Assembly (NCBI GenBank): GCA_036346225.1
Contig: JARFIW010001670.1
Span: forward strand, 5,394,001-5,458,000
Length of the DNA stretch: 64,000 nucleotides
Source of the DNA: Platerodrilus igneus
Lineage: Eukaryota; Arthropoda; Insecta; Coleoptera; Lycidae
Direction of reading: 5' to 3'
Positions 44,177 through 54,535 of the stretch are shown piece after piece; within the stretch, counting starts at the first letter, position 1; each line of letters opens with the position of its first letter. The translations under genes and the position numbers were made by a program. Under the pieces are notes generated by a model, which did no database searches, was not told where the DNA came from, and was given only the letters and a program-made list of their open reading frames with translations.

Positions 44177-45256
44177 TTATGAAATTCGTGCGTCGATCCC
44201 TAAAATTATTTTCCTTTCATCATCATTTTCCAAATCATCATATCTCTGCAAATAATCAATAAACGTGTCTCTATCCACTATGTTTTGCGTCGTTATGTAT
44301 CGCTTTACTTCCGCATTAAAATGACTTGCTAAATACTTTATAATAATTTTATCTTCTAAAGGAGGATCCAATTGCTTCGCTACAGTAAATTTCTCAATCG
44401 CATATGATTCTCGCGTTATCCCTTTCGCCAAATCGTATCTTCCCATAATCAAATCATTTCGAATTCGATTTTGCTGGTTGTCATTCCAGAATTGACGTAG
44501 AAATTTGCTTTCAAACTGTTCAAACGTTTCTATTTCATCTTCAACTAGATTATACCATCGTTTAGCATTCCCTTTTAATATTGCCCTGATTAAATTTAAT
44601 TTGAATAATTCATCTGTGTATCCCTGTATCAACATTTTAAAATTTTTCAGAAATATCTTAGGGTTTACTTTTCCGTCCCCGTAAAATTTCGTAAATTGTT
44701 CCATTGAAAGATTCGTTTGCATTAGCTTAATTGGTTCCCTATTAAAGTTTATTGGATTGCTTTTTAAATTATTTATCTCTTGATTTATTGATCTGAATTC
44801 CGTTTCGCAATTTTCTTCAATTTTATTTAACTTAATATTTAAATTCTTAATTTTATTGTTGGACTCACTTTCGAACTCTTCTCGTTTCGTTTTGATTAAA
44901 GAAATATGATCCCATAAACCGTCTATCTCCTCAGAAACTCTACCAACTCTCTCATTCAATTGTGCTTTCATCTCCGCGATATTATGGTTTGCTTCTTTCA
45001 GTCCATCACTAAGATTCTTAATTTTACCCTCCAATTTCTCATTGTTTTCATCCATTTTTATTTTAACTGCATTTATGGCTTGCTCACTCCTATCCATCTT
45101 TTCATTCAATGCCATTAAGATATCCAACATCTTATTTTCTTGTGAAGTTCGCCTCTCACTGGAACTGGTTTCCTGAATTATAACGCTCTCCTGGGATCCT
45201 ATCTCTACTCCTTGTTGTCTCAAAGCCTCCCGTGTTTCCCGTATTTTCTTGTCCAT
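44177..45256 (-). CDS. Gag of the young element, N-terminal and capsid-like part
   Basis: 359 codons, starting at the first Met after the leader (MDKKIRETREALRQQG). Residues about 45-170 are a long heptad-patterned coiled coil, with repeats such as KIKNLSDGLKEANHNIAEMK. Residues about 190-330 match the retrotransposon gag domain: FYGDGKVNPKIFLKNFKML, then GNAKRWYNLVEDE and FLRQFW. Gag forms the particle and binds the genomic RNA. The frame is intact over its whole length, so this part could still be made. The C-terminus passes into a different frame at 44177. Confidence 0.85.
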   Translation of the reverse strand: MDKKIRETREALRQQGVEIGSQESVIIQETSSSERRTSQENKMLDILMALNEKMDRSEQAINAVKIKMDENNEKLEGKIKNLSDGLKEANHNIAEMKAQLNERVGRVSEEIDGLWDHISLIKTKREEFESESNNKIKNLNIKLNKIEENCETEFRSINQEINNLKSNPINFNREPIKLMQTNLSMEQFTKFYGDGKVNPKIFLKNFKMLIQGYTDELFKLNLIRAILKGNAKRWYNLVEDEIETFEQFESKFLRQFWNDNQQNRIRNDLIMGRYDLAKGITRESYAIEKFTVAKQLDPPLEDKIIIKYLASHFNAEVKRYITTQNIVDRDTFIDYLQRYDDLENDDERKIILGIDARIS

Positions 45257-45424
45257 TATTATTAAATTTATATGCTAAACTTTTAAATACTAAAATTTAT
45301 CTAACTTTAAATTACTGTACAAATTTCACTATTGTTAATTGAAGCTTTTCAAATCCCCGGTTTAGTTTAATTAATTTATATAAAATCTTACAATCGTACT
45401 TTAAAATTTATTTTAATTTAATTC

Positions 45425-45545
45425 GCCCCTCTTAATCTCAGTTTATTTGATTGTGTTTTAGTTTACGAGCCCCTTCTAATTTCAGTTTATTGTGGTTTAA
45501 TTTACGAGCCCCTCTTAATTTCAGTTTATTGTGGTTTAATTTACG
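45425..45545. repeat. Three ~40 bp tandem repeats in the leader
   Basis: The repeated unit is TTTACGAGCCCCTTCTAATTTC plus AGTTTATTGTGGTTTAA. It lies between the 5' LTR and gag. Confidence 0.85.
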
Positions 45546-45573
45546 AGCCCCTTCGTTGGGTCGACATATTAAT
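45546..45573 (-). promoter_or_regulatory. Probable primer-binding site (tRNA-Lys type)
   Basis: On the minus strand, seven bases after the 5' LTR ends in ACAGCA, the sequence TGTCGACCCAACG then AAGGGGCTCG resembles the complement of a tRNA-Lys 3' end (TGGCGCCCAACGTGGGGCTCG) with a few mismatches. The identification is by eye. Confidence 0.5.
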
Positions 45574-47399
45574 TGCTGTACTACCCCTTTAGTGGGTCGA
45601 CCTATTAATTCTGTAATATCACGTGTCCTTACGTTGAGCGACCTATTTATTTTAATTGCTATAATACTAAATTAAATTATTGAACCACCATTTTAATCTT
45701 TCCTACAGCTTGTGATTATTTCCTCCTCCAGCTGTTTCTTAACGTTGCTATCAACTGGAGTTTATCATAAACAACTTTATCGACCAATGACAAAATTCAA
45801 CAAGTTACCGCCTTTGCGGGTTATCTCTGCCCTACTTAATTTGTGGCTCCTCCTCTGTACTATTTCAATCTTAAGACCTCGGCTAGCATATATTTGTAAT
45901 TATAAAAATTCAGTAAGTTTGGATCCCATTTAATGAAACTAATGCTTTATGTACAGCTTTGACGTTATTTACAATACATTTTCAAATTAATTCACCTTTA
46001 TAAATTTCATTTATCAACAACCATTTAATTTGTACTAAAACCCAAAGTCACCAAAGAAAACTCATTATCTTTACCAACAAATGTAGAATATTCTAAATCC
46101 GTTTTCTTATTATTATTTCAATACGTATTCAACCCTTTGTTGACTTGTTTACAAGCATATAATATTTAGCCAATTTGATATTAAAAATAAAATAAAATTC
46201 TTGTAGAAAAACAGATGCCTTATAACTAACAATCTGACCTGGTTTTATCTTTTTACGACGACGCTTCCATTAAAATTAATCTTCCCCAATTTTCGATTCC
46301 ATTTAACTTATCACCATTATGGACCAACACCATTAAATTATAATTTTATACTTTAATCATTCTTGCCATAGACTTCAAATTTGTAATTCGTTCACCCCTA
46401 TACTTCAAGATTATGTTCTTCTTTTCGCCTCGACATTTAAATTGTTTTATTGTAATCTTTCTTAACATCAAGCATTCTGGCCTATTTTCCCTCAGACCTC
46501 GAAGCCCTATTATTTTTATGTCTTAGTTTACGATTAATTCATAAAATAATCCTACTTACGTTTTAAACGGTAATTTTCATATACACACTCATTTATTTCA
46601 CTTTGTATCACTTGTTACGTATTATTCAGTATTACTGGCAATGCACTTGGGCCTTCATTGAGTTCAAAACTGACTTTCTTATCGCGGTGCTTGCTAATAT
46701 AATTTCGAATCCCCACTGCATCCGTGGTGTGGTCTAGAACCTGTCGTTTGCTTCGGACCAATCAAATAATTCCATTTCGAATATTTTCTGATGTAATGCT
46801 CTGCGTTCGTTCATAATGCCCACCTGCCTGCAGGTGTCTTCACTTATCAACATGCTGTATTTTGATAGAATAGTCGCCTTTCCATAAACAACTGATGCAA
46901 TTTTACTTTAAACTTTCATTGTTTACATGCGATTCACGCAATTTTTAATCATTTCTCTTATCAAAATGGTTAGATCTTTATACGCATTATATTAGCTACA
47001 TGAAACTCTATTTTCACCTCCGTATTACTTAATCGTCTGAGACTCTTTTCTTAATGCGTGTCTAATTATACTTTATCATTTCTACGCGTGCTTCCACTGA
47101 AAAATATTCTTATTCGCTTTACTTATATAACTGAACACTATCTACAGGGTATTTAATCTTTACCATCCGTTTAATACTGTATTTCTCATTCCTACGCCAA
47201 CTATGCGTCTTCCTATGTCTTTCCTGCGTCGCCCAAAACTATTTCTACTTTGTACACAGGGTGTTGCCTACTTACTATCTACTTCTATTTCTTACTTATT
47301 TCCTAAAATAACTACAATTTTCTGCTGCCTATTTTAATTACTCATTCTCTAGTGACCTCCACTATGTCGTGCACCCTTAAACAAACCCTTATCACAGCA
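45574..47399 (-). repeat. 5' LTR (1826 bp) of the young element
   Basis: Near-identical to the 3' LTR. By my reading it has four extra single bases, mostly in homopolymers, one missing base and one substitution. Confidence 0.95.
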
Positions 47400-47418
47400 A
47401 TATATATATATATATATA
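47400..47418. repeat. (TA)n between two LTR-type insertions
   Basis: 19 bases of alternating AT link the end of the young element to the next TGCTGT unit. Confidence 0.9.
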
Positions 47419-48549
47419 TGCTGTGACTAAAGGTTATTACAAAATCATATTATAGCATGGATTTTATATTTATAAATTGAGAAAATGCGAAAAAGCAGTT
47501 TATTTAGCCATTTGTTTGCATACAGGACATTGGGAACATATTTTTGAAATGCACTGTATAAATGTGTACTAGTTACGTTTAACACACACATCAAGCATTG
47601 TGCGAAAAGAAAATTTTTGAGTTATATGTAATAACTAAATATTCGCATTTGTAATTATTGTAAAGGAATTTGCATTTACATTAATAACAATAGGACGTAT
47701 ATCTAGGTGAAATCGAATTATATCTATTATTAAAAGCAATATGCCACAATATGCCGCAATATGCCAGAAAGTACGGAAAGGTACAAGAACGTATGAAATA
47801 AGAAGCGAGATTGTATTTAAACGGATGCACGCAGCATGAAATAGATCAGTACTAGTGGAAACGCAGTCACGAGTATGTTATTGTTCGTAGTCGAAGTACA
47901 TTACGTAATTAATTTCGTACTTAAAACGGATAATATTTGGCAGCTAATTATTGTTTAAAGTATATTATTTTAAAATACAAGTTTTACAATTTAATACATA
48001 TTAAAACAATTTGAAGACTTGAGTTTGATTCAAAAAATCAAAGATATTGAGATTAATTTACAAATGGAACTTAGACTGGTTTAAACGATTTCAAGAAATT
48101 GGAACATTGGTATTGATTTATATTATATTATATTTGGAGTTTTGAAGAATGGACTGTGGTAACTTATAAGCAAACCACAAAAGTTCACTTGACTTTTAAA
48201 GAGGCCAGACTAAACTATTTTGCTTCAATTGAGTGATTTCATAAAAGACTATTTTTAGCTTAAGAATTTAATTTTCGTAGTAGATTTTTGTGTACAAGTC
48301 GTTTAAATAATTTGTTTGGGGGTTGCAAATTCACGCAAAGAATTTGTGGTTACACAAGATATAATAAACAGGCCAAATATTCAGCAGGTTTAATGCAGTG
48401 CCAATGAAAAGGATATTAAATTAGATATTTTCTGAGAGGTGTAAATAGAAAATAACTGGTGTAAATAGTAATTTTAATGAAAATAATTAATTAAGGAATT
48501 ATTGATGAATAATTCTCAAACGTATTTAATTTCGAGAAGAGCGTTACAG

Positions 48550-48551
<2 letters not shown>
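47419..48551 (+). mobile_element. Probable solo LTR of a related family (TGCTGT...ACAGCA)
   Basis: 1133 bp beginning TGCTGTGACTAAAGG and ending GCGTTACAGCA, with (TA)n directly on both sides. The young element's LTR begins TGCTGTGATAAGGG (minus strand) and ends ACAGCA, so the terminal motif is shared while the rest differs. GTATTTAAACGG near 47811 is a possible TATA box. No gag or pol. In microsatellite flanks the target duplication can be read as ATATA. Confidence 0.6.

Positions 48552-48599
<48 letters not shown>
48552..48599. repeat. (TA)n microsatellite
   Basis: 48 bases of alternating AT between the solo LTR and the Penelope remnant. Confidence 0.95.
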
Positions 48600-48603
<4 letters not shown>

Positions 48604-49165
48604 GGATAAATTTCTTCGTTCGGAAGGTTTTCTCTCAAATAAAAATCATTTGTTCATAATCAACGTTTCGGGCTATATTTAGACCTTAATTATGATTCTA
48701 AAAGTAAAATACAACTAATAGTTAGACAAGTGGTTGCATACTTGCAAAAACTTGATTTTTTAAAAAATACTTTGACAAACATGTTGACATATAAAAGCAA
48801 TTATTGTAAAGTACAAACATCAGTTTACAATAAAATTAAAATGGCTTACTTATTAAAATGTGGTTAGTAATGTACATGTTGTACGATGAAGATTAGCTTA
48901 TATCGTATCGATATAAGATTGTAGGTACGAAATTTTATTTATAAAAAATTGTTAGTTATTGGTTAAAATTATATAATAGAGCGTAGATGTTAGTTATGAG
49001 TGTCTGTTTTGAAGTTTAAACTGTTGTTGTCTTTTTGTATATGATATGATTCTAAAAGCAATCTGTTAATATAGTTGCTTTCTATGTCTAAAATTTTAGT
49101 ATCATTCCAGTTGATAACGTGTTTAGTATCTTGTATATGTGACGCAAGAGCACATAATTTTTACC
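48600..49165 (-). pseudogene. Penelope-like element remnant: end of GIY-YIG domain and 3' tail
   Basis: Read on the minus strand. CALASHIQDTKHVINWNDTK followed by ILDIESNYINRLLLESYHI matches the C-terminal half of the Penelope GIY-YIG domain, including the conserved Glu. A stop comes at FKTDTHN. About 400 bp of tail follows with AGCCCGAAACGTTGATTATG, then ATTTATCCCAAAA directly against (TA)n. It differs from the copy at 27040-27840, so two separate Penelope insertions are present. Confidence 0.65.
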
Positions 49166-49629
49166 GATTTTGGCATTACTCTGTTGTATAGGACGGGATC
49201 CCTGACACTGGTTACTTTGTCCAGTATCAGTCTTATACAATACACAAGTTACAAAAGTACTTTAAAGGAAACCCAAATGAGGAACTTGAAAAAAGTGATA
49301 ACAACTGGTGCTAAATAGAACAGACATAAAAATTATAACGAAAAAGCAATCCTGAACAAAAAAGTGCATAAGCCACAATTACAATAAATAAGTTGAAAAC
49401 TCATGTCTAGTCAAACAGTTTTGATTACGCTCAGAAAAAGAACACTTAACTTGTGACAACATTTCAGGTACAATCTGTGTGTTCTCATTATTTAATTTTG
49501 ATCGAAACACATTTTTTCAAAGAAGAAATGTGATATGACGTTTATTTTTGGAGAAGCTCTAAAAATGATTGCTGGCTAAACGATTGTACGTTCAATTGTA
49601 CCCAAAAAGGAGGCACTCTCAGCTAGAAT
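49166..49629. other. No recognisable gene
   Basis: AT-rich DNA between the Penelope and mariner fossils. Confidence 0.35.
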
Positions 49630-50150
49630 CGTTTGTTAGTATTGTTGAAAGATTATAAATTCCGAAGTTTGTGTTATCCGAAGCAGGTTAGTATAATGAC
49701 CAACGAAGAAAATGCGTTTCAAGTTGTGGCAGTTCTGCTTAAAAATACACCATACAGTTAAGCAAGACTCTGAATTTAAATAGAAACACTACACCAAGGT
49801 TTACTAAAAAAAAGTTCCATCTTTATCATGTGGAACATCAAGCTTTAATGGAGGTAGATTTTCAAAATCGTGAATTACTAACAAAATTAATAAGAAACTC
49901 ATTTTTATTCATAGTGTTCTCTTTACGGACGAGACAACTTTTCTTAATAACGCAAACTTAAATAAACATTACTATTCAGATATCTTAAGATTGTCGACTA
50001 CAAAATTTACGGTCAGTCAGTGTATTGGGTGGCATATTAAATTGTAATATGATCGTTCCTTTTTCTGTGATGTAGGTCTTACTGGCAAGAGTGCTACGGG
50101 TCAAACAATCGTTAGACTGTTAAATTTTGAATCCAGTAACAAATTGAAGT
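49630..50150 (+). pseudogene. Mariner-like transposase fossil, central part
   Basis: YHVEHQALMEVDFQNRELLT (about 49830) matches the block preceding the first catalytic Asp in DUF4817-type transposases. The DNA GTGTTCTCTTTACGGACGAG then ACAACTTTTCTTAATAACG still encodes LFTDETTFLNN in one frame. Further on, TVSQCIGWHIKL corresponds to the VNVWGGI block. No second or third catalytic motif is found. Dead remnant. Confidence 0.55.
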
Positions 50151-52100
50151 TGCACGACTAACTACAGTAGTGCAAAAGTTGGTCCCTACATAAACAAATA
50201 AAAAAATATCTATATGGAAAGATGAATAGTTGCAATCACAAAGCTACATTACCACTCACACTTACATCGAAGAATTTTTATGTGCTAAATTAATGAGCGC
50301 CAACTCGTCTGGTCTGTGAATGAACTTCTGAAAGACGAGTTTTCTAAGTGGTTGCTAATTAGGTCGGTTCCCTGGTGGAATGGAGTTCTTTTTACAATCG
50401 ATCTATATTTTTAATAAAAACAAAACCACTTCAATGCATCACCTAAATCTATTTGAATACAAGCATCATAACATTATTTCTGTAAACAGGTATACACACA
50501 CACACACACAAAATTTTAAAATTACATAGATCAATTCATTTTCGATTAGTCATAACCTTTCTATCCAATTATAGTCATCGCATCACGTCCTCAACTTTTT
50601 AAATGTCCAGGTTGGGATTCTAATAAAATAAACACTATATCATACAATGATGGTGGACGTTTTATAGTTTCATCAATGTCTAACAAGCTTTATGCATAAA
50701 TGTCACCAACAAAACAATAACAAAAAAATACGTTGAACTAGCTAATAAAACTTATAGTTAAATATTTGTATGACTAAAGAGTTCTGTTGAGCCAGGATAA
50801 AATTCACTTACCGACGAAGGGATTGGAACCAATTTGTTCAAATTTTGATCCTTGTTGTTAGGTTGCTGCCACATAATCCGCGGATATTACTAAGTTTAAC
50901 TCTCGTTGGCTACACAACCCAAGAGGTTTCCTCGACTTACCCTATCAACGTTACCCTTTACTTTACATATATTCTCGTCAGTGGCTTTCGCGAATAATGA
51001 ATTGTTTTCGTCCGCTGTCTAGCTTTTATTCTTTCTTCCACTTTTATGTCTTTGAAGGGTATGTTATTGCATTCATATTATATCACGTAAAAAATGCGCG
51101 ATTTCATATGGCTTGATACGTGATAATTGTTGTCTTATGTATTCAACAATCCTGTAACTGGGTACATTGTATCATTTAAACATTGTATTGCATATTTATA
51201 TCTGGTTAGATAATTCATAACATAATATTTGTGAATTTCACCAAACCATCGTCTGTATCTAGGCAATTAAACTGCATTGTAATAATATTGTTGTTATCTT
51301 GTGTTTTGTAACTTTTAATTTTTACTCTACTGAAACTGTAAAAACCTCTCCTATCTATGGGGTAATTATAGTATAAAACATGAATATTCACTATCCCGCT
51401 GTTGCTTTAATTATTGTATAAGTTTTCTTAAAGTAACCTGATTACGTTATAAAAGCTTGCTGTTGGAATTAGCCTGTTTGCACGAAATAACTACGATAAT
51501 TATCCATGCTTGTTCTTTGTATTCGAATTCGTAACACGTAATATTTAAATCTGTTTTCCTTTTTGCGGATTTGAAATAAGTTATTGACCTGAGTTACTTA
51601 CGTTCAACTATGTATTGTACAATACGAACGAGGCGGTGTAGTAAACTAGAACTACGTTACGGAAAGTTGTTTATAAATATCCCACTACCACTAAAGAAAA
51701 TATATAGGATAGAATACGTGCTGCGCTGTATTTGAATTGATTTTGGCTATACATGGCTAGATATTTGTTTTAAATTTATTTATTGTTTTCGTGGTTTGTG
51801 TACTCATTGTTCAGGATTGCTTTTTCATTATATTTTTGTGTCGTTTCTGTTTAGTACCAGTTATTATCACTTGTTTTGTTTTTCTTCAAGTTTTTTACTT
51901 GGATTTCCTATAATTTACTTACAAATAATTTTTTAGTTTTTGTTTGTTTTTAAGTCTCATTTTGCTATTTCTTGCTATTAATAACATTTTTCAATTCCAT
52001 ATTTTTTACATAAGTAGCAATATAATAAAAACGGTACGATTTACGCATATAAAGTCTTCTATTATTTATTTTCACCAGAAATCAATTTGTAAAAAAATAT
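50151..52100. other. No recognisable gene; (CA)n at 50489-50508
   Basis: AT-rich DNA. A short CA repeat is the only clear feature. Short frames carry no motif. Confidence 0.4.
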
Positions 52101-53420
52101 ACAGGGTATTGAAAACCCGAGAATAATTACACTTCGCGCAACAACCGGCCTGTATAGCATTACGCTTTTTGGAAACGTTGACGATTATGTTTTGTAAGTC
52201 GACTATCAACGAAAGTGGATGACGCAAACAGATTTCAAAAATCTTAATTAGAGCCATACTAACAAGGTTTCAAAGTTGACTCGATTTCGACTTTAAGGTG
52301 ACAATATCCCCTGAACGGTTACTTAGCTACCTATATCCTTTAACCTTATGTCACGGGGGAAACGAATATGCAAAGATATACAAGGGTTGCAATTTTTAAA
52401 AATACAAGTTAGGGTCTGCACTTTTTAGGAACAGCTGCACCTAAATATTTTCAAAATGTAGGTACAACGATCATGTATAACCATACCTAAATTGGTATTG
52501 ATATTTCTAATAATTATGGCTCTATCCTCAGTCCACTCTATACATACATTTAATCAAAACATCGATAAGTGTGTGAACGTGTGATGATTATTAATTTGCT
52601 TATAAATGTAGCTCTTAAACGAAATATCAATAAGGAAATATTGTCCAATGACTCTTCTTGCAATTTTTAACCTTATTTATGAATTATACTATGAATACAA
52701 ACTGCTTAAATTGTGTTTAAAATTCACTGAAGGTGTTCATAATTCCATGTTACTTTCTACGGAATTGCTGAAATCACATCCGTTTATTTAACCAATATAA
52801 TTATCAAATTTAAATTCCTGTGTGTATTTCACTTGCATTTTCTAATACAACAGACACATAGATTCACTGTAAGTGCAATAGTTGTTATCAGTATGCAGCG
52901 TGGATGAATGAAATCTAATGTACGTTTTATAACCAAAGATGAATAATAGTTTTATTTATTTCTTTACCGTACGAGACCAATTACAGTATAGTATCCGTGT
53001 GTTCAACTGATAGAAAATATATTTTTAATGTTATACTAGATTCAAGTTCATTAATTAACGGTATTGGATATACTCCATATCTGAATGTCTTTGCAAGTTA
53101 TTTTCTTCAGTTTCCGGTTCTCTCCCCCATGACGTTGCTACTGTACAAATTAAAATTTATTTTTAAAAATACCGGTGGACGTTGGTTACGAGAAATTACA
53201 GAATGTTTGCTGTTTAACCTTTTTCATTTGCATGTTCCGAATATTTATATTATAATAAACAATTAAGTTTTTGGAAAAGCAATTGATAAATCAGATTACT
53301 CAATTTGGGTTTCTTTAGATATGTACATTTGGGGTTTTAAAATTATTGATAATTACTTGAATGATTTATATTGCATTTTCACAGTATAGATTTTAAGTTA
53401 TCTAAATGCCATTTTGTATA
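52101..53420. other. No recognisable gene; mariner-end-like sequence at 52101
   Basis: ACAGGGTATTGAAAACCCGA at 52101 resembles a mariner-type terminus without a visible partner. The plus frame 52997-53266 (89 codons) has no recognised domain. Confidence 0.35.
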
Positions 53421-54483
53421 TACAGGGTGATTCACAACTTCATAGAAATATTTATCCATGCTTAACAATGGGTCATAGATTGATATTTTCACAAAAAAAT
53501 TATTTTTTAAAAACTAAAATTTAACCGAATGTTTTCAGGGTACGTATAAAAATAATGAGGCGACTCACCACGTACTTTAATTGAAATGCCGTTGTGGGTG
53601 ACCTCCGGTATGATGTTTATGCAGTATGACAAATCTATCGTAAAATTTTATGGTATGATTTGGGATTTAAAATTGACAAAACCATAAATTGATGTTTTAT
53701 TTGTAGCGGGGACAAAGACGCCGACTTATGTTTCAAATAATTTTTATTTGTTACTCGTTAATAAACTGCATTTTTGAGCTTCAATACAAACCCTGGGTGT
53801 TCTACTTTACAAGTAGCTCGCTTGCAAAACGCTACTTTACAAGCTAGTAGCACGTGATTGGCATATACAATTCTTTTTTGGTATTAGTGTTGAAAATGCT
53901 CAATAATCGCAGTCATAAATTTAAAAGGATCACATGACAGTGAGCATTCGTTCGTACACAATAAAATTTACAGTTTAATGTTTATTTAGTTCCAACTTCA
54001 TCCTAATTTTGTTTTTTGTGACTTTTAATTTCATAGGAAACGTCAAAAATTTTGCTTTTGAAAGTAGTGTTTTACAAGTTCACTACCTGTAAAGGAGAAC
54101 ACCCATTGTTTGTATTGAAATTCAGAAAATGTAGTTTACTAATGAATAGCAAATAAACATTATTTGAAGCGTCCTGTCGGTGTTATTGGTACCGCTAACA
54201 ATAAAACATATCAATTAGTGGTTTTGTGAACTTTAAACCGCAAACCATACCATAAAATTTATGATAGACTTATAAATGCGGCATAAACATTATATCGGAA
54301 GTCACTCGCAAAGGAATTTCAATTAGAGCGCATTGTTAGTTGTCTCATTATTTTTATACGTATCCTGAAAACATTCGGTTCAATTTTAGTTTCTAAAATA
54401 TAATTTTTACTGGGAAAATTCCAATCTATGACCCATTCTTAAGCATCAGTTAAAATATTTTTATAAAGTTGTGGATCACACTG

Positions 54484-54485
<2 letters not shown>
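53421..54485. mobile_element. Long-inverted-repeat (foldback/MITE-like) element, complete copy
   Basis: Left end TACAGGGTGATTCACAACTT and right end (reverse complement) TACAGTGTGATCCACAACTT. The two arms, about 53421-53860 and 54040-54485, align through shared blocks such as AATGGGTCATAGATTG, ACCGAATGTTTTCAGG and TTCTACTTTACAAGTAGYKM (second arm inverted). The core is only ~180 bp. TA flanks both ends. There is no open frame of note, so it is non-autonomous. Its terminal ACAGGGTGATTC is of the same type as the mariner-like elements in this window. Confidence 0.82.

Positions 54486-54488
<3 letters not shown>

Positions 54489-54532
<44 letters not shown>
54489..54532. repeat. (TA)n microsatellite
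   Basis: About 44 bases of alternating AT directly after the long-inverted-repeat element. Confidence 0.95.

Positions 54533-54535
<3 letters not shown>

Larger units (their letters stand above)
40342..47399 (-). mobile_element. Young Ty3/gypsy-type LTR retrotransposon with truncated pol
   Basis: 7058 bp, minus orientation. LTRs at 40342-42164 (3') and 45574-47399 (5') both begin TGCTGT and end ACAGCA. They differ at about six positions in 1.82 kb (one substitution, five single-base indels by my reading). Flanks are (TA)n, so the target duplication is ATAT or ATATAT. Between the LTRs, on the minus strand, lie gag, protease and the first part of RT, and then only about 300 bp of non-coding DNA before the purine tract. 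RNase H and integrase are absent. High LTR identity with defective pol implies recent movement using proteins from another copy. Confidence 0.9.

Noticed and set aside
50814..50890. tRNA-like sequence around GGGATTGGAACCAATTTG
   Set aside because: No matching A box or acceptor stem was found.
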